From an uncultured Amaricoccus sp. (GTDB lineage: Bacteria > Pseudomonadota > Alphaproteobacteria > Rhodobacterales > Rhodobacteraceae): a stretch of DNA of 14,465 nucleotides. The translations under genes and the position numbers were made by a program. The stretch lies in NCBI RefSeq assembly GCF_937858865.1, contig NZ_CALLYO010000339.1, forward strand, positions 1-14,465, given 5' to 3'. Below, in pieces: positions 1-5,772 of the stretch. Below the pieces are notes generated by a model. It saw only the letters and a list, made by a program, of their open reading frames with translations. It was not told the origin of the DNA and ran no database searches. The number at the start of each line of letters is the position of its first letter. Within the stretch, counting starts at the first letter, position 1.

Positions 1-2
1 TC

Positions 3-365
3 GTCCGCTACCTGACGGGCGATCACCCCGAGCAATCGCCGCGCGCCCGCGCCCTCATCGACGGTGCGGCGGTCTTCGTGCCGGTGACGGTCCTGCTGGA
101 GACGGAATGGGTGCTGCGCAGCGTCCGTGGTGGCGCGACAGCGAGCGTGATCGAGGCGCTCCGCGCCTTCGGCGGGCTTCCGACCGTCACGATCGAGGAT
201 GGCGACTCGGTCGCCGTGGCGCTCGACCTCGCCGCCGGGGGCATGGATTTCGCCGACGCGCTGCATCTGAGCCGGACGCGTCACTGCGAGGCCTTCGCCA
301 CTTTCGACCGCCGTCTGGCGAAGGTCGCCCGCAGGGCCGGCTACCCGGCCGTGCGCGATGCGTGA
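3..365 (+). CDS. PIN-domain protein, VapC-like toxin (5' end missing)
   Basis: The reading frame is already open at the left edge and runs to a TGA at 363-365, so the gene is cut at its 5' end. The first visible residues, VRYLTGDHPEQSPRARALI, match the segment that follows the first catalytic Asp (the DTNVLVRYL-type start) in PIN-domain ribonucleases. That Asp itself would lie just outside the window. Other PIN landmarks are present: an acidic ETEWVLRS helix, the MDFADALHLS segment with its conserved Asp, and FATFDRRLAKVA near the C-terminus. PIN proteins of this type are Mg-dependent RNases, usually the toxin of a VapBC pair. Any antitoxin gene would lie upstream, outside the window. An internal ATG at 78 also opens this frame, but it would remove part of the domain and is not the real start. 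The family is well supported; the toxin role is inference. Confidence 0.8.
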   Translation, partial: VRYLTGDHPEQSPRARALIDGAAVFVPVTVLLETEWVLRSVRGGATASVIEALRAFGGLPTVTIEDGDSVAVALDLAAGGMDFADALHLSRTRHCEAFATFDRRLAKVARRAGYPAVRDA

Positions 366-404
366 GCGCCCGTAATCGTTGCAATCGGGGGGCGGGGGAC
401 GCAA

Positions 405-429
405 GGTTTCGGCGGGCGGGGACGAAACC
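405..429. promoter_or_regulatory. Inverted repeat upstream of the ABC operon, possible operator
   Basis: GGTTTCG (405-411) is matched exactly by CGAAACC (423-429) across an 11-base spacer. It sits 28 bases before the ATG of the binding-protein gene, just upstream of the ribosome binding site. Two 7-base arms a little over one helical turn apart would suit a dimeric repressor. The same bases could form an RNA hairpin in the leader, and CGGCGG (410-415) can alternatively pair with CCGCCG (428-433). The symmetry is seen directly; the operator role is inference, and no regulator gene is visible in the window. Confidence 0.35.
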
Positions 430-457
430 GCCGGGGACTGACCAGGGAGGAAGGGAA

Positions 458-1390
458 ATGAAGGGGATAGGCGGCAGGCTGCTGGCCGGCGCCGTGGTGC
501 TCGGCTTGAGCGCCTCGGGGGCCTGGGCGAAGACGTTCTACTGGATCTCGCACGGCTCGCCGGCCGATCCGGTCTGGACCTACTTCCTGCAGGGCGCGGA
601 GCAGTGGGCGGCGGATACCGGCAACACGGTCAATACCTCGTTCCACAACGGCGACGTGGCGAGCCATCAGGAGGCGGTGCGCGCGGCGATCTCGGCCAGC
701 GCGGACGGGATCGTCACCACCTCGCCGGATCCGGGGAGCCTGGTCGAGGTGGCCGGGGAGGCGGTCGAGGCCGGGATCCCGATCATCAACTTCAACACGC
801 CGGACCCGACGGCGCCGTTCGACGCCTATGTCGGCGGCGACAATGTGGTCTTCGGGCGGAACTGGGCGCAGTACCTGGTCGACAAGGGGCTGGTGAAGGA
901 AGGGGACTTCGTCTGGATGCCGGTCGAGGTGCCGGGCGCCACCTACGGGGTGCAGGAGGAGGAGGGGATCAAGTCGGTCTTCGAGCCGCTCGGGATCACC
1001 TACGAGGTGACCGACGCGACGCTGGACCAGGCGGAGATCATCACGCGGATGTCGGACTATCTGACCGCGAATCGCGACAGGATCTCGGCGATCATCGGGC
1101 TGGGCGATCTCGTGACCGGGTCGATCAAGCGGGTCTTCGACCAGGTCGGCGTGGCGGCGGGGGACATTCCGGTGGTGGGCTGGGGCAATTCGCTCGACAC
1201 CACCCAGGAGGTGCTCGAGGGCTACGTCAACGCGGCGCAGTGGCAGGATCCGCAGGCGACCTCCTATGTGGCGCTCTCGCTCGCCAACATGGAGGCGGGG
1301 GGCATCCCGGCCGGGTTCGACGTCATCACCGGTGCGCTCTACGAGAAGGACCAGGCGCAGCTCTACGACGACATCCTGTCGGGCAACTGA
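458..1390 (+). CDS. Sugar-type ABC transporter, periplasmic substrate-binding protein
   Basis: This 310-residue protein is the ligand receptor of the importer encoded by the next two genes. The ATG at 458 follows a strong purine-rich ribosome binding site (GGGAGGAAGG, 445-454). It opens a clear signal peptide: basic start, hydrophobic core, and an AWA|K cleavage site after residue 24. The frame stays open upstream of 458, but that part is an Arg-rich shadow of the PIN gene. The mature protein has the periplasmic-binding-protein type 1 fold typical of CUT2 (ribose/AI-2/fructose-like) receptors. Signs of this are an ISHGSPADPVW first strand, repeated ADGIVTTSPDP and GIPIINFNTPDP strands, a GGDN segment, and a late IPVVGWGNS strand with a QWQDPQATSYVAL hinge helix. 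Length is normal for the family. The substrate cannot be read from sequence; the neighbouring P1 hydrolase argues that it may be an amide or amino-acid derivative rather than a plain sugar. Confidence 0.9.
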   Translation: MKGIGGRLLAGAVVLGLSASGAWAKTFYWISHGSPADPVWTYFLQGAEQWAADTGNTVNTSFHNGDVASHQEAVRAAISASADGIVTTSPDPGSLVEVAGEAVEAGIPIINFNTPDPTAPFDAYVGGDNVVFGRNWAQYLVDKGLVKEGDFVWMPVEVPGATYGVQEEEGIKSVFEPLGITYEVTDATLDQAEIITRMSDYLTANRDRISAIIGLGDLVTGSIKRVFDQVGVAAGDIPVVGWGNSLDTTQEVLEGYVNAAQWQDPQATSYVALSLANMEAGGIPAGFDVITGALYEKDQAQLYDDILSGN

Positions 1391-1401
1391 CCTGACGCCG
1401 G

Positions 1402-1425
1402 GAGGGACCGGGCCGCCGGTCCCTC
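1402..1425 (+). other. Strong intercistronic stem-loop between binding protein and permease
   Basis: GAGGGACCGG (1402-1411) and CCGGTCCCTC (1416-1425) form a perfect 10-bp GC-rich stem around a GCCG loop. It starts 11 bases after the binding-protein stop codon. No U-run follows, so it does not look like a full Rho-independent terminator. In ABC operons such as malE-malF, structures at this place block 3' exonucleases and let the binding protein be made in excess over the membrane parts. The stem is seen directly; that role is inferred by analogy. Confidence 0.7.
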
Positions 1426-1443
1426 GCCAACGCCGGAGACGCC

Positions 1444-2430
1444 GTGCAGAGACAATCCTTCCTCCAGCGCCTGGTGGCGATGCCGGAGTTCGGGCCGCTG
1501 GTGCTGCTCATCGCAGAGATCGCCGTCTTCACCGCGATCAACCCCTCGTTCCTCTCGCCGCTCAACGTGTCGAACACGCTGACCTTCACGGTGGAGCTCG
1601 GGCTGATCGCGCTCGCGATGACGCTCCTGATGACGGCGGGGGAGTTCGACCTGTCGGTGGGGTCGGTCTTCGGCTTCGCGCCGGTGCTGATGTGGACGCT
1701 CTTCAACAGCGGCGTGGCCCCGCTCGAGATCTCGTTCCTGATCGCCATGCTGGCGGCGGTGGGGATCGGCCTCTTCAGCGGCTTCTTCGTGACGCGGCTG
1801 AAGATCCCCTCCTTCCTCGTCACGCTCGGCATGCTGCTGGTGGTGCGGGGGACGGCGCTCTACATCACCGACGGCTTCCCGCAGCGGACGTGGAACGCGG
1901 CCGGGCACTGGCTGGCGACGGCGCTGGTCGGGGACTTCCACGTCGGGCCGTTCCGCATCTACGCCTCGCTCTTCTGGTTCGTCGCCGCGGCGCTGGTCCT
2001 CGGCTACGTGCTGACGCGCTCGAAGGCGGGCAACTGGATCCAGGCGTCGGGCGGCAACCCGCAGGCGGCGGCGGCGCGCGGGGTGAAGGTGGGGCGGACC
2101 AAGGTCGCGCTCTTCGTGCTGACCGCGGTGATGGCGGCCTTCGCCGGGATGATCTCGTCGATCCGCACCTCGGCGGCGAACCCGAACAGCGGCATGGGCT
2201 ACGAGCTCGAGGTCATCGCCATGGTGGTGATCGGCGGCACGGTGCTGACCGGCGGGCGGGGGACGATCCTCGGGACGGTGATCGGCATCCTGATCCTCAG
2301 GGTGATGCGCAACGGCATCGTGCTGATCGGAGTGCCGGGCTTGGCGTACAACATCTTCATCGGGGCGATCATCCTCGGGATGATGGCGCTGCACTCCTGG
2401 CTCGAGCGGCGGCACAACGCGGGGGTCTGA
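1444..2430 (+). CDS. CUT2-type ABC transporter permease (RbsC/FrcC-like)
   Basis: A 328-residue, very hydrophobic inner-membrane protein that forms the translocation channel, probably as a homodimer. It starts with GTG at 1444, preceded by GGAG at about 1435-1438. The ORF begins 53 bases after the binding-protein stop, a gap filled by the stem-loop. It has the layout of the BPD_transp_2 family: a first membrane segment after about 20 residues, then NPSFLSPLNVSN, and the signature loop GEFDLSVGS at residues 66-74 (GGIDLSVGS in most relatives). Further on are a LKIPSFLVTLGMLLVVRG helix, a GGNPQAAAARGVKVGRTK cytoplasmic loop that should contact the ATPase, and C-terminal glycine-rich helices (GGTVLTGGRGTILGTVIG). 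Length is normal. The unusual GEF in the signature loop may only reflect subfamily. Confidence 0.93.
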   Translation: MQRQSFLQRLVAMPEFGPLVLLIAEIAVFTAINPSFLSPLNVSNTLTFTVELGLIALAMTLLMTAGEFDLSVGSVFGFAPVLMWTLFNSGVAPLEISFLIAMLAAVGIGLFSGFFVTRLKIPSFLVTLGMLLVVRGTALYITDGFPQRTWNAAGHWLATALVGDFHVGPFRIYASLFWFVAAALVLGYVLTRSKAGNWIQASGGNPQAAAARGVKVGRTKVALFVLTAVMAAFAGMISSIRTSAANPNSGMGYELEVIAMVVIGGTVLTGGRGTILGTVIGILILRVMRNGIVLIGVPGLAYNIFIGAIILGMMALHSWLERRHNAGV

Positions 2431-2433
2431 GGC

Positions 2434-3201
2434 ATGGCCGACCTGATCCGCATGGTGGGGATCACCAAATACTACGGGCGGGTGCGCGCGCTCGAGGACG
2501 TGGACTTCTCGGTGCGCGAGCAGGAGATCGTCGGGCTTCTCGGCGACAACGGAGCGGGCAAGTCGACGCTGATCAAGGTCCTGTCGGGCGCGGTGCCGGT
2601 GACGAGCGGGGAGATCTGGGTCCGCGGGGAGAAGGCCGAGATCCGCAGCACGACGGACGCCATCCGCTACGGGATCGAGACGATCTACCAGGACTCGGCG
2701 CTGGTGACGCAGCTCTCGATCGCGCGGAACCTGTTTCTCGGGCGGGAGCCGGTGAAGGGGCCGCGCTGGCTCGGGCGGATGGATCTGGCGGCGATGAACG
2801 AGGTGGCGAGCGGGCTGCTGCGCAAGGTGGGGATCGAGAAGCGGATCCCGCCGGAGACGCCGATCGCGGCGCTCTCGGGCGGCGAGCGGCAGGCGGTGGC
2901 GATCGCGCGGGCGATGCATTTCGACAGCGACCTCATCGTCCTCGACGAGCCGACGAACAACCTCGGGGTGGCGGAGACGCAAGGGGTGCTGAACTTCGTG
3001 CGCGGGGCGCGGGCCTCGGGGCATTCCTGCATCTTCATCGCCCACAACATCCACCACGTCTTCCAGGTGGTGGACCGGATCGTGGTGATGCGGCGGGGGC
3101 GGGTGGTGGCGGACGACATCGATCCGAAGGCGAGCTCGGTCGAGGCGGTGGAGCAGGTCATCACCGGCATGACGGCCGAGGGCGTGCCGGTCGGGGAGTG
3201 A
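2434..3201 (+). CDS. ABC transporter ATP-binding protein, single-domain CUT2 type
   Basis: This 255-residue ATPase powers the importer. All elements of one nucleotide-binding domain are intact: Walker A GDNGAGKST (37-45), the ABC signature LSGGERQ (147-153), Walker B LIVLDE ending at the catalytic Glu172, a D-loop region TNNLGVAET, and the switch His204 in FIAHNIHHVF. The ATG at 2434 comes three bases after the permease stop, so the two are probably translationally coupled. Most CUT2 systems use a fused ATPase of about 500 residues with two domains, such as the one at the right end of this window. This one has a single domain and ends normally, like FrcA-type subunits of fructose importers, and presumably dimerises. 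It is not a truncated gene: the next gene starts inside its stop codon. Confidence 0.93.
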   Translation: MADLIRMVGITKYYGRVRALEDVDFSVREQEIVGLLGDNGAGKSTLIKVLSGAVPVTSGEIWVRGEKAEIRSTTDAIRYGIETIYQDSALVTQLSIARNLFLGREPVKGPRWLGRMDLAAMNEVASGLLRKVGIEKRIPPETPIAALSGGERQAVAIARAMHFDSDLIVLDEPTNNLGVAETQGVLNFVRGARASGHSCIFIAHNIHHVFQVVDRIVVMRRGRVVADDIDPKASSVEAVEQVITGMTAEGVPVGE

Positions 3202-4199
3202 GCTGGGTGCTGCGGCCCGGGGCGCGCAACCTCGTCACCGACGTGCCGGGGGTTCTGGTCGGGAACGCCGGGGATGCGCGGCTGAAGTCGGGGGTGACGG
3301 TGCTGACCTCGGACGCGCCCTTCGTGGCGGCGGTCGACGTGCGGGGCGGGGCGCCGGGGACGCGGGAGACCGATCTCCTCGCGCCCGGGCGGCTCGTCGC
3401 GGCGGTCGATGCGCTGGTGCTGGCGGGGGGCTCGGCCTTCGGGCTCGAGGCGGCGGGCGGGGTGATGGACGCCCTGCGGGCGCAGGGGCGCGGGTTCCGG
3501 GCCGGGCCGGCGCTGGTGCCGATCGTGCCGGCGGCGATCCTCTTCGACCTGGCGAACGGGGGCGAGAAGGGGTGGACGGCCAACCCCTATCCTGCGCTCG
3601 GGGCGGCGGCCTTCGCGGCGGCGGGGGAGGATTTCGCCATCGGGACGGCCGGGGCGGGGACCGGGGCGATGACGGCGACGCTGATGGGCGGGCTCGGCTC
3701 GGCCTCGCTCGTGACCGAGGCGGGTGCGACGGTGGGGGCGCTGGTCGCGGTCAACGCCTTCGGCAGCGTCTGCGTGCCGGGCGAGCGGGCGTTCCTCGCC
3801 GGGGCATGGGAGATCGGGGCGGAGTTCGGCGGGCTCGGGGCGAGCGCGACGCGGGTTCCGCATGTCGCGCCGGCGCCGGGGAAGCCGGGGCCGCTGGCGG
3901 GGAACACGACGATCGGGGTGGTGGCGACGGACGCGGCGCTCGACAAGGCGGGGGCGCGGCGGCTGGCGGAGGTGGCGCACGACGGGATGGCGCGGGCGAT
4001 CTGGCCGGCGCATACGGCCTTCGACGGGGATCTGGTCTTCGGGGTCTCGACCGGGCGGCGCCCGCTGGCCGGCGACATGGAGGAGGTGGGGCTCGGGCAG
4101 GCGGCGGCGCACTGCCTGGCCCGGGCGATCGCGCGCGCGGTCTGGGCGGCGCGGCCGGCGGCGGGGAACCTGCTGCCCTGCTGGTGCGAGGGGGAGTAG
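3198..4199 (+). CDS. P1-family (S58) self-processing aminopeptidase/amidohydrolase, DmpA/NylC-like
   Basis: A 333-residue member of the DmpA/BapA/NylC family of N-terminal-nucleophile hydrolases. The chosen start is GTG 3198, which overlaps the ATPase stop as GTGA. The frame is open far upstream, but that part is a shadow of the transporter genes. Family landmarks in order: a NLVTDVPGVLVGNAGD start, a central RETDLL..LVLAGGSAFGLEAA block, AGAGTGAM (151-158), VNAFGSV (185-191, with Asn186 expected to help the oxyanion hole), and GNTTIGVVATDA. The family cleaves itself just before its nucleophile. Here the bond would be Asn236-Thr237, as in the nylon hydrolase NylC (Asn-Thr), whereas DmpA uses Gly-Ser. 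HDGMARAIWPAHTAFDGD follows in the beta part. There is no signal peptide, so the enzyme should be cytoplasmic. Relatives remove N-terminal D- or beta-amino acids from amides and peptides or cleave amino-acid oligomers. The substrate here is unknown but probably enters through the linked transporter. Confidence 0.88.
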   Translation: MSWVLRPGARNLVTDVPGVLVGNAGDARLKSGVTVLTSDAPFVAAVDVRGGAPGTRETDLLAPGRLVAAVDALVLAGGSAFGLEAAGGVMDALRAQGRGFRAGPALVPIVPAAILFDLANGGEKGWTANPYPALGAAAFAAAGEDFAIGTAGAGTGAMTATLMGGLGSASLVTEAGATVGALVAVNAFGSVCVPGERAFLAGAWEIGAEFGGLGASATRVPHVAPAPGKPGPLAGNTTIGVVATDAALDKAGARRLAEVAHDGMARAIWPAHTAFDGDLVFGVSTGRRPLAGDMEEVGLGQAAAHCLARAIARAVWAARPAAGNLLPCWCEGE

Positions 4200-4200
4200 G

Positions 4201-4332
4201 CTATTCGGCGGGCGCGTTGCGCCTGGTGTCGTCCTTCCGGAGGGAACGGTCGTGTAGGTAGGCACCGGTCAGGCCGACGGCCACGACGATGGCGGGCATC
4301 ACCACTCCGAAGATGAACCATCCGACGGTCAT
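4201..4332 (-). CDS. Small single-pass membrane protein, 43 residues, unknown function
   Basis: The ATG at 4332 overlaps the stop of the preceding 75-residue gene as ATGA and has its own good ribosome binding site (GGAGGA on the minus strand, 4341-4346, eight bases away). The product has one membrane segment at about residues 4-24 (GWFIFGVVMPAIVVAVGLTG), then a short charged tail (LHDRSLRKDDTRR) that should face the cytoplasm by the positive-inside rule. I do not recognise a family. The ATGA overlap and clear ribosome binding site make it a likely real gene despite its size. Its stop codon is one base from the stop of the convergent P1 hydrolase gene, with no terminator between them. Confidence 0.6.
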   Translation of the reverse strand: MTVGWFIFGVVMPAIVVAVGLTGAYLHDRSLRKDDTRRNAPAE

Positions 4333-4556
4333 GTCCGCAGTCCTCCGAGCGTCCGCCTTGCGCGCAAATGTAGCACGATCGCGGCGAGAAACCATCCGAT
4401 CAACGAGACGATGAGACCGAGCGAGAACTGCGGGGCCGCGACGTGGGACACTGCGGCGAGAGGAGCGAGGACGCCAACCGCGAGGCAGGCGGTCGAGGCC
4501 CGGTCGAGGGCGTTGGCGAGAAGCTTGGTGCGCTCGTTCGCGATGGTGGAGGGCAT
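4329..4556 (-). CDS. Small two-pass membrane protein, 75 residues, unknown function
   Basis: It starts six bases after the fliM stop and ends inside the start codon of the next small gene, so fliM and the two small genes look like one transcript. The protein has a polar N-terminus (NERTKLLANALDRAST), a membrane segment at about residues 23-41, a short linker, a second segment at about 44-64, and a basic C-terminus (HLRARRTLGGLRT). No ribosome binding site is clear, so translation may depend on coupling to fliM. I do not recognise a named family and see no catalytic motif. Nothing but position links it to the flagellum. Confidence 0.6.
   Translation of the reverse strand: MPSTIANERTKLLANALDRASTACLAVGVLAPLAAVSHVAAPQFSLGLIVSLIGWFLAAIVLHLRARRTLGGLRT
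4341..4346 (-). promoter_or_regulatory. Ribosome binding site of the 43-residue membrane protein
   Basis: GGAGGA on the minus strand, eight bases before the ATG at 4332. It lies inside the end of the 75-residue gene. It is the best evidence that the very short downstream frame is translated. Confidence 0.55.
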
Positions 4557-4562
4557 GGGGCG

Positions 4563-5591
4563 TCAGGGGGCCGCCTCGGGCTCCGGGGCTTCGATGGTGG
4601 CGGGCGGGGGCTCGGGGGGGGCTAGGTCGGCGGTGGGGCGGAGGGCGCGCTCGATGTGGGCGGTGACGCGGCGGTCGGGGGGCGTGGTGAGCTTGATGAC
4701 CTTGTTGTCGAGGTAGACGCCGAGGCGGCCCTGGGCGAGGAGCGCGGTGCGGCCGCCGGGCTGGGGGATGGCGAGGCGGATCTCCTCGACCGCCTGGCGG
4801 GGGATCTCGATGACCTGGCCGACCGAGAGGCCCTGCAGCGCGGCGAGGCTGAGGGTCTGGCGGTGGAGGACGGCGTCGACCGGAACCGGCGCGGCGGCGG
4901 CGGCGCGGCGCATCAGCGTCTTCCAGAGGTCGTTCGGGCGGTCGCGCGCGGCCTGGACGTTGCGGGCCTGCACCGAGGCGCGGATGACGTCGAGGGCGGA
5001 GAGCGGCAGCACGAGGGCGAGGCGGCCGTGGCGGCCGGCCTCGCCGAGCAGGAGCTTCATGCCGAAGACCATGACGTCGATATAGTCGGGGGCGAGGCGG
5101 AGCTGCGAGAGGGTCTGGCGCAGGTCGCGGATCGAGAGCCCCTTGGTCAGCGGGTGGCCGAGGTTGGCGCCGATGGCGTGGGCGAAGGCGGCAAGGATGG
5201 CGTCGAGATGGAGCCGGCAGAGCGCCATGTCGATGGCGGTGAAGGGGCGGGCGAGCGGCGCCGGCGCCTGGGCCGGGTCGCCGCCGAGGGTGAGGTCGAC
5301 GAGGTGGTAGGCGAGGTCGGGCTCGATGGCGACGAGGCCGGGCGTGTCGGCGTCCTCGACGTCCACGAGGCCGAGGACGGCGGGGCCGGCGAAGGGCGCG
5401 GTGGCGTCGGCGAGCTTGGCGATCCGCACCCCGTCGACGGCGGTGGCGACAACGGTCTTGACCATCAGGCGGAGGCGGTCCTCGACGCCGCGGGCGAAAC
5501 TCTCGCCGAGGAGCTCGGTCTCGGCCAGCGGCGAGCGGGCGAGGCCGCCGTGGCGGAGCTTCTGGGACAGGACGTTGCCGGAGGGGGGCAT
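4563..5591 (-). CDS. fliM: Flagellar motor switch protein FliM (divergent alphaproteobacterial type)
   Basis: A 342-residue protein of the FliM/FliN switch family, which builds the cytoplasmic C-ring and sets the direction or speed of rotation. The middle part fits the FliM core: LTLGGDP in place of the usual LFGG, and PFTAIDMALCRLHLDAILAAF in place of the FT-x-E helix. The C-terminal SpoA domain spans about residues 240-305, with LSLAALQGLSVGQVIEIP and GRLGVYLDNKVIKL. A Pro/Glu-rich tail follows. The start ATG 5591 (MPPSGNVLSQKL) was chosen because translation upstream of it is Arg/Pro-rich and runs through the divergent promoter region; its ribosome binding site is weak. The N-terminus has LSQ but lacks the usual LSQ(D/E)EIDALL motif that binds CheY-P in model FliM proteins. 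It is transcribed away from motB and leads the two small membrane-protein genes. Confidence 0.78.
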   Translation of the reverse strand: MPPSGNVLSQKLRHGGLARSPLAETELLGESFARGVEDRLRLMVKTVVATAVDGVRIAKLADATAPFAGPAVLGLVDVEDADTPGLVAIEPDLAYHLVDLTLGGDPAQAPAPLARPFTAIDMALCRLHLDAILAAFAHAIGANLGHPLTKGLSIRDLRQTLSQLRLAPDYIDVMVFGMKLLLGEAGRHGRLALVLPLSALDVIRASVQARNVQAARDRPNDLWKTLMRRAAAAAPVPVDAVLHRQTLSLAALQGLSVGQVIEIPRQAVEEIRLAIPQPGGRTALLAQGRLGVYLDNKVIKLTTPPDRRVTAHIERALRPTADLAPPEPPPATIEAPEPEAAP

Positions 5592-5644
5592 CCGGGGGCG
5601 GGCCTCGCGGAGGGACGGTCGGGCGCGAGTGTCGGCGGCAATCG

Positions 5645-5659
5645 TTACCGGAATCTGAA
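5645..5659 (-). promoter_or_regulatory. CtrA-like box upstream of fliM
   Basis: Read on the minus strand it is TTCA-N7-GTAA followed by C. That is two mismatches from the alphaproteobacterial cell-cycle regulator CtrA's consensus TTAA-N7-TTAA. It lies 53 bases upstream of the fliM start. The match alone is weak; it gains weight because similar boxes sit at about the same distance from motB and flgE. Confidence 0.35.
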
Positions 5660-5707
5660 CGGCTTGGCTGCAATGCGAGGGAAATCCCCGGCCGCCGGCG
5701 CGGCGCG

Positions 5708-5722
5708 GTAATCCCGGGTTCA
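5708..5722 (+). promoter_or_regulatory. CtrA-like box upstream of motB
   Basis: GTAA-N7-TTCA on the plus strand, two mismatches from TTAA-N7-TTAA, ending 50 bases before the motB start. The spacer is the palindrome-rich TCCCGGG. Together with the box facing fliM it gives each divergent gene its own candidate site. The site is seen; regulator binding is inference. Confidence 0.33.
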
Positions 5723-5772
5723 GCATTCTGCGCCTATCTCCGATGGCCGGGGAAAATCGGGGGGCCGCGTTC

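Noticed and set aside
107..457. N-terminal extension of the binding protein
   Set aside because: It reads through the PIN gene in another frame and is Arg-rich, whereas ATG 458 has a strong ribosome binding site and a signal peptide.
1363..3057. 564-residue minus-strand open frame
   Set aside because: Its translation is dominated by His, Arg, Asp and Pro, typical of the antisense of GC-rich genes, and it overlaps two clear transporter genes.
1266..3197. Long plus-strand open frame leading into the P1 hydrolase
   Set aside because: It is Arg/Gly/Asp-rich low-complexity translation lying over the permease and ATPase genes in another frame. High GC content removes stop codons.
5651..5663. GG-N10-GC spacing upstream of motB, possible sigma-54 promoter
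   Set aside because: Only the GG and GC positions fit; the rest of the -24/-12 consensus (TGGCAC, TTGC) is absent.
4656..5711. 351-residue plus-strand open frame opposite fliM
   Set aside because: Gly/Glu/Val/Asp-rich shadow of fliM, which has the SpoA domain and FliM core motifs.
5743..5772. Upstream ATG for MotB
   Set aside because: It has no ribosome binding site, and ATG 5773 places the channel Asp at residue 32 as in E. coli.
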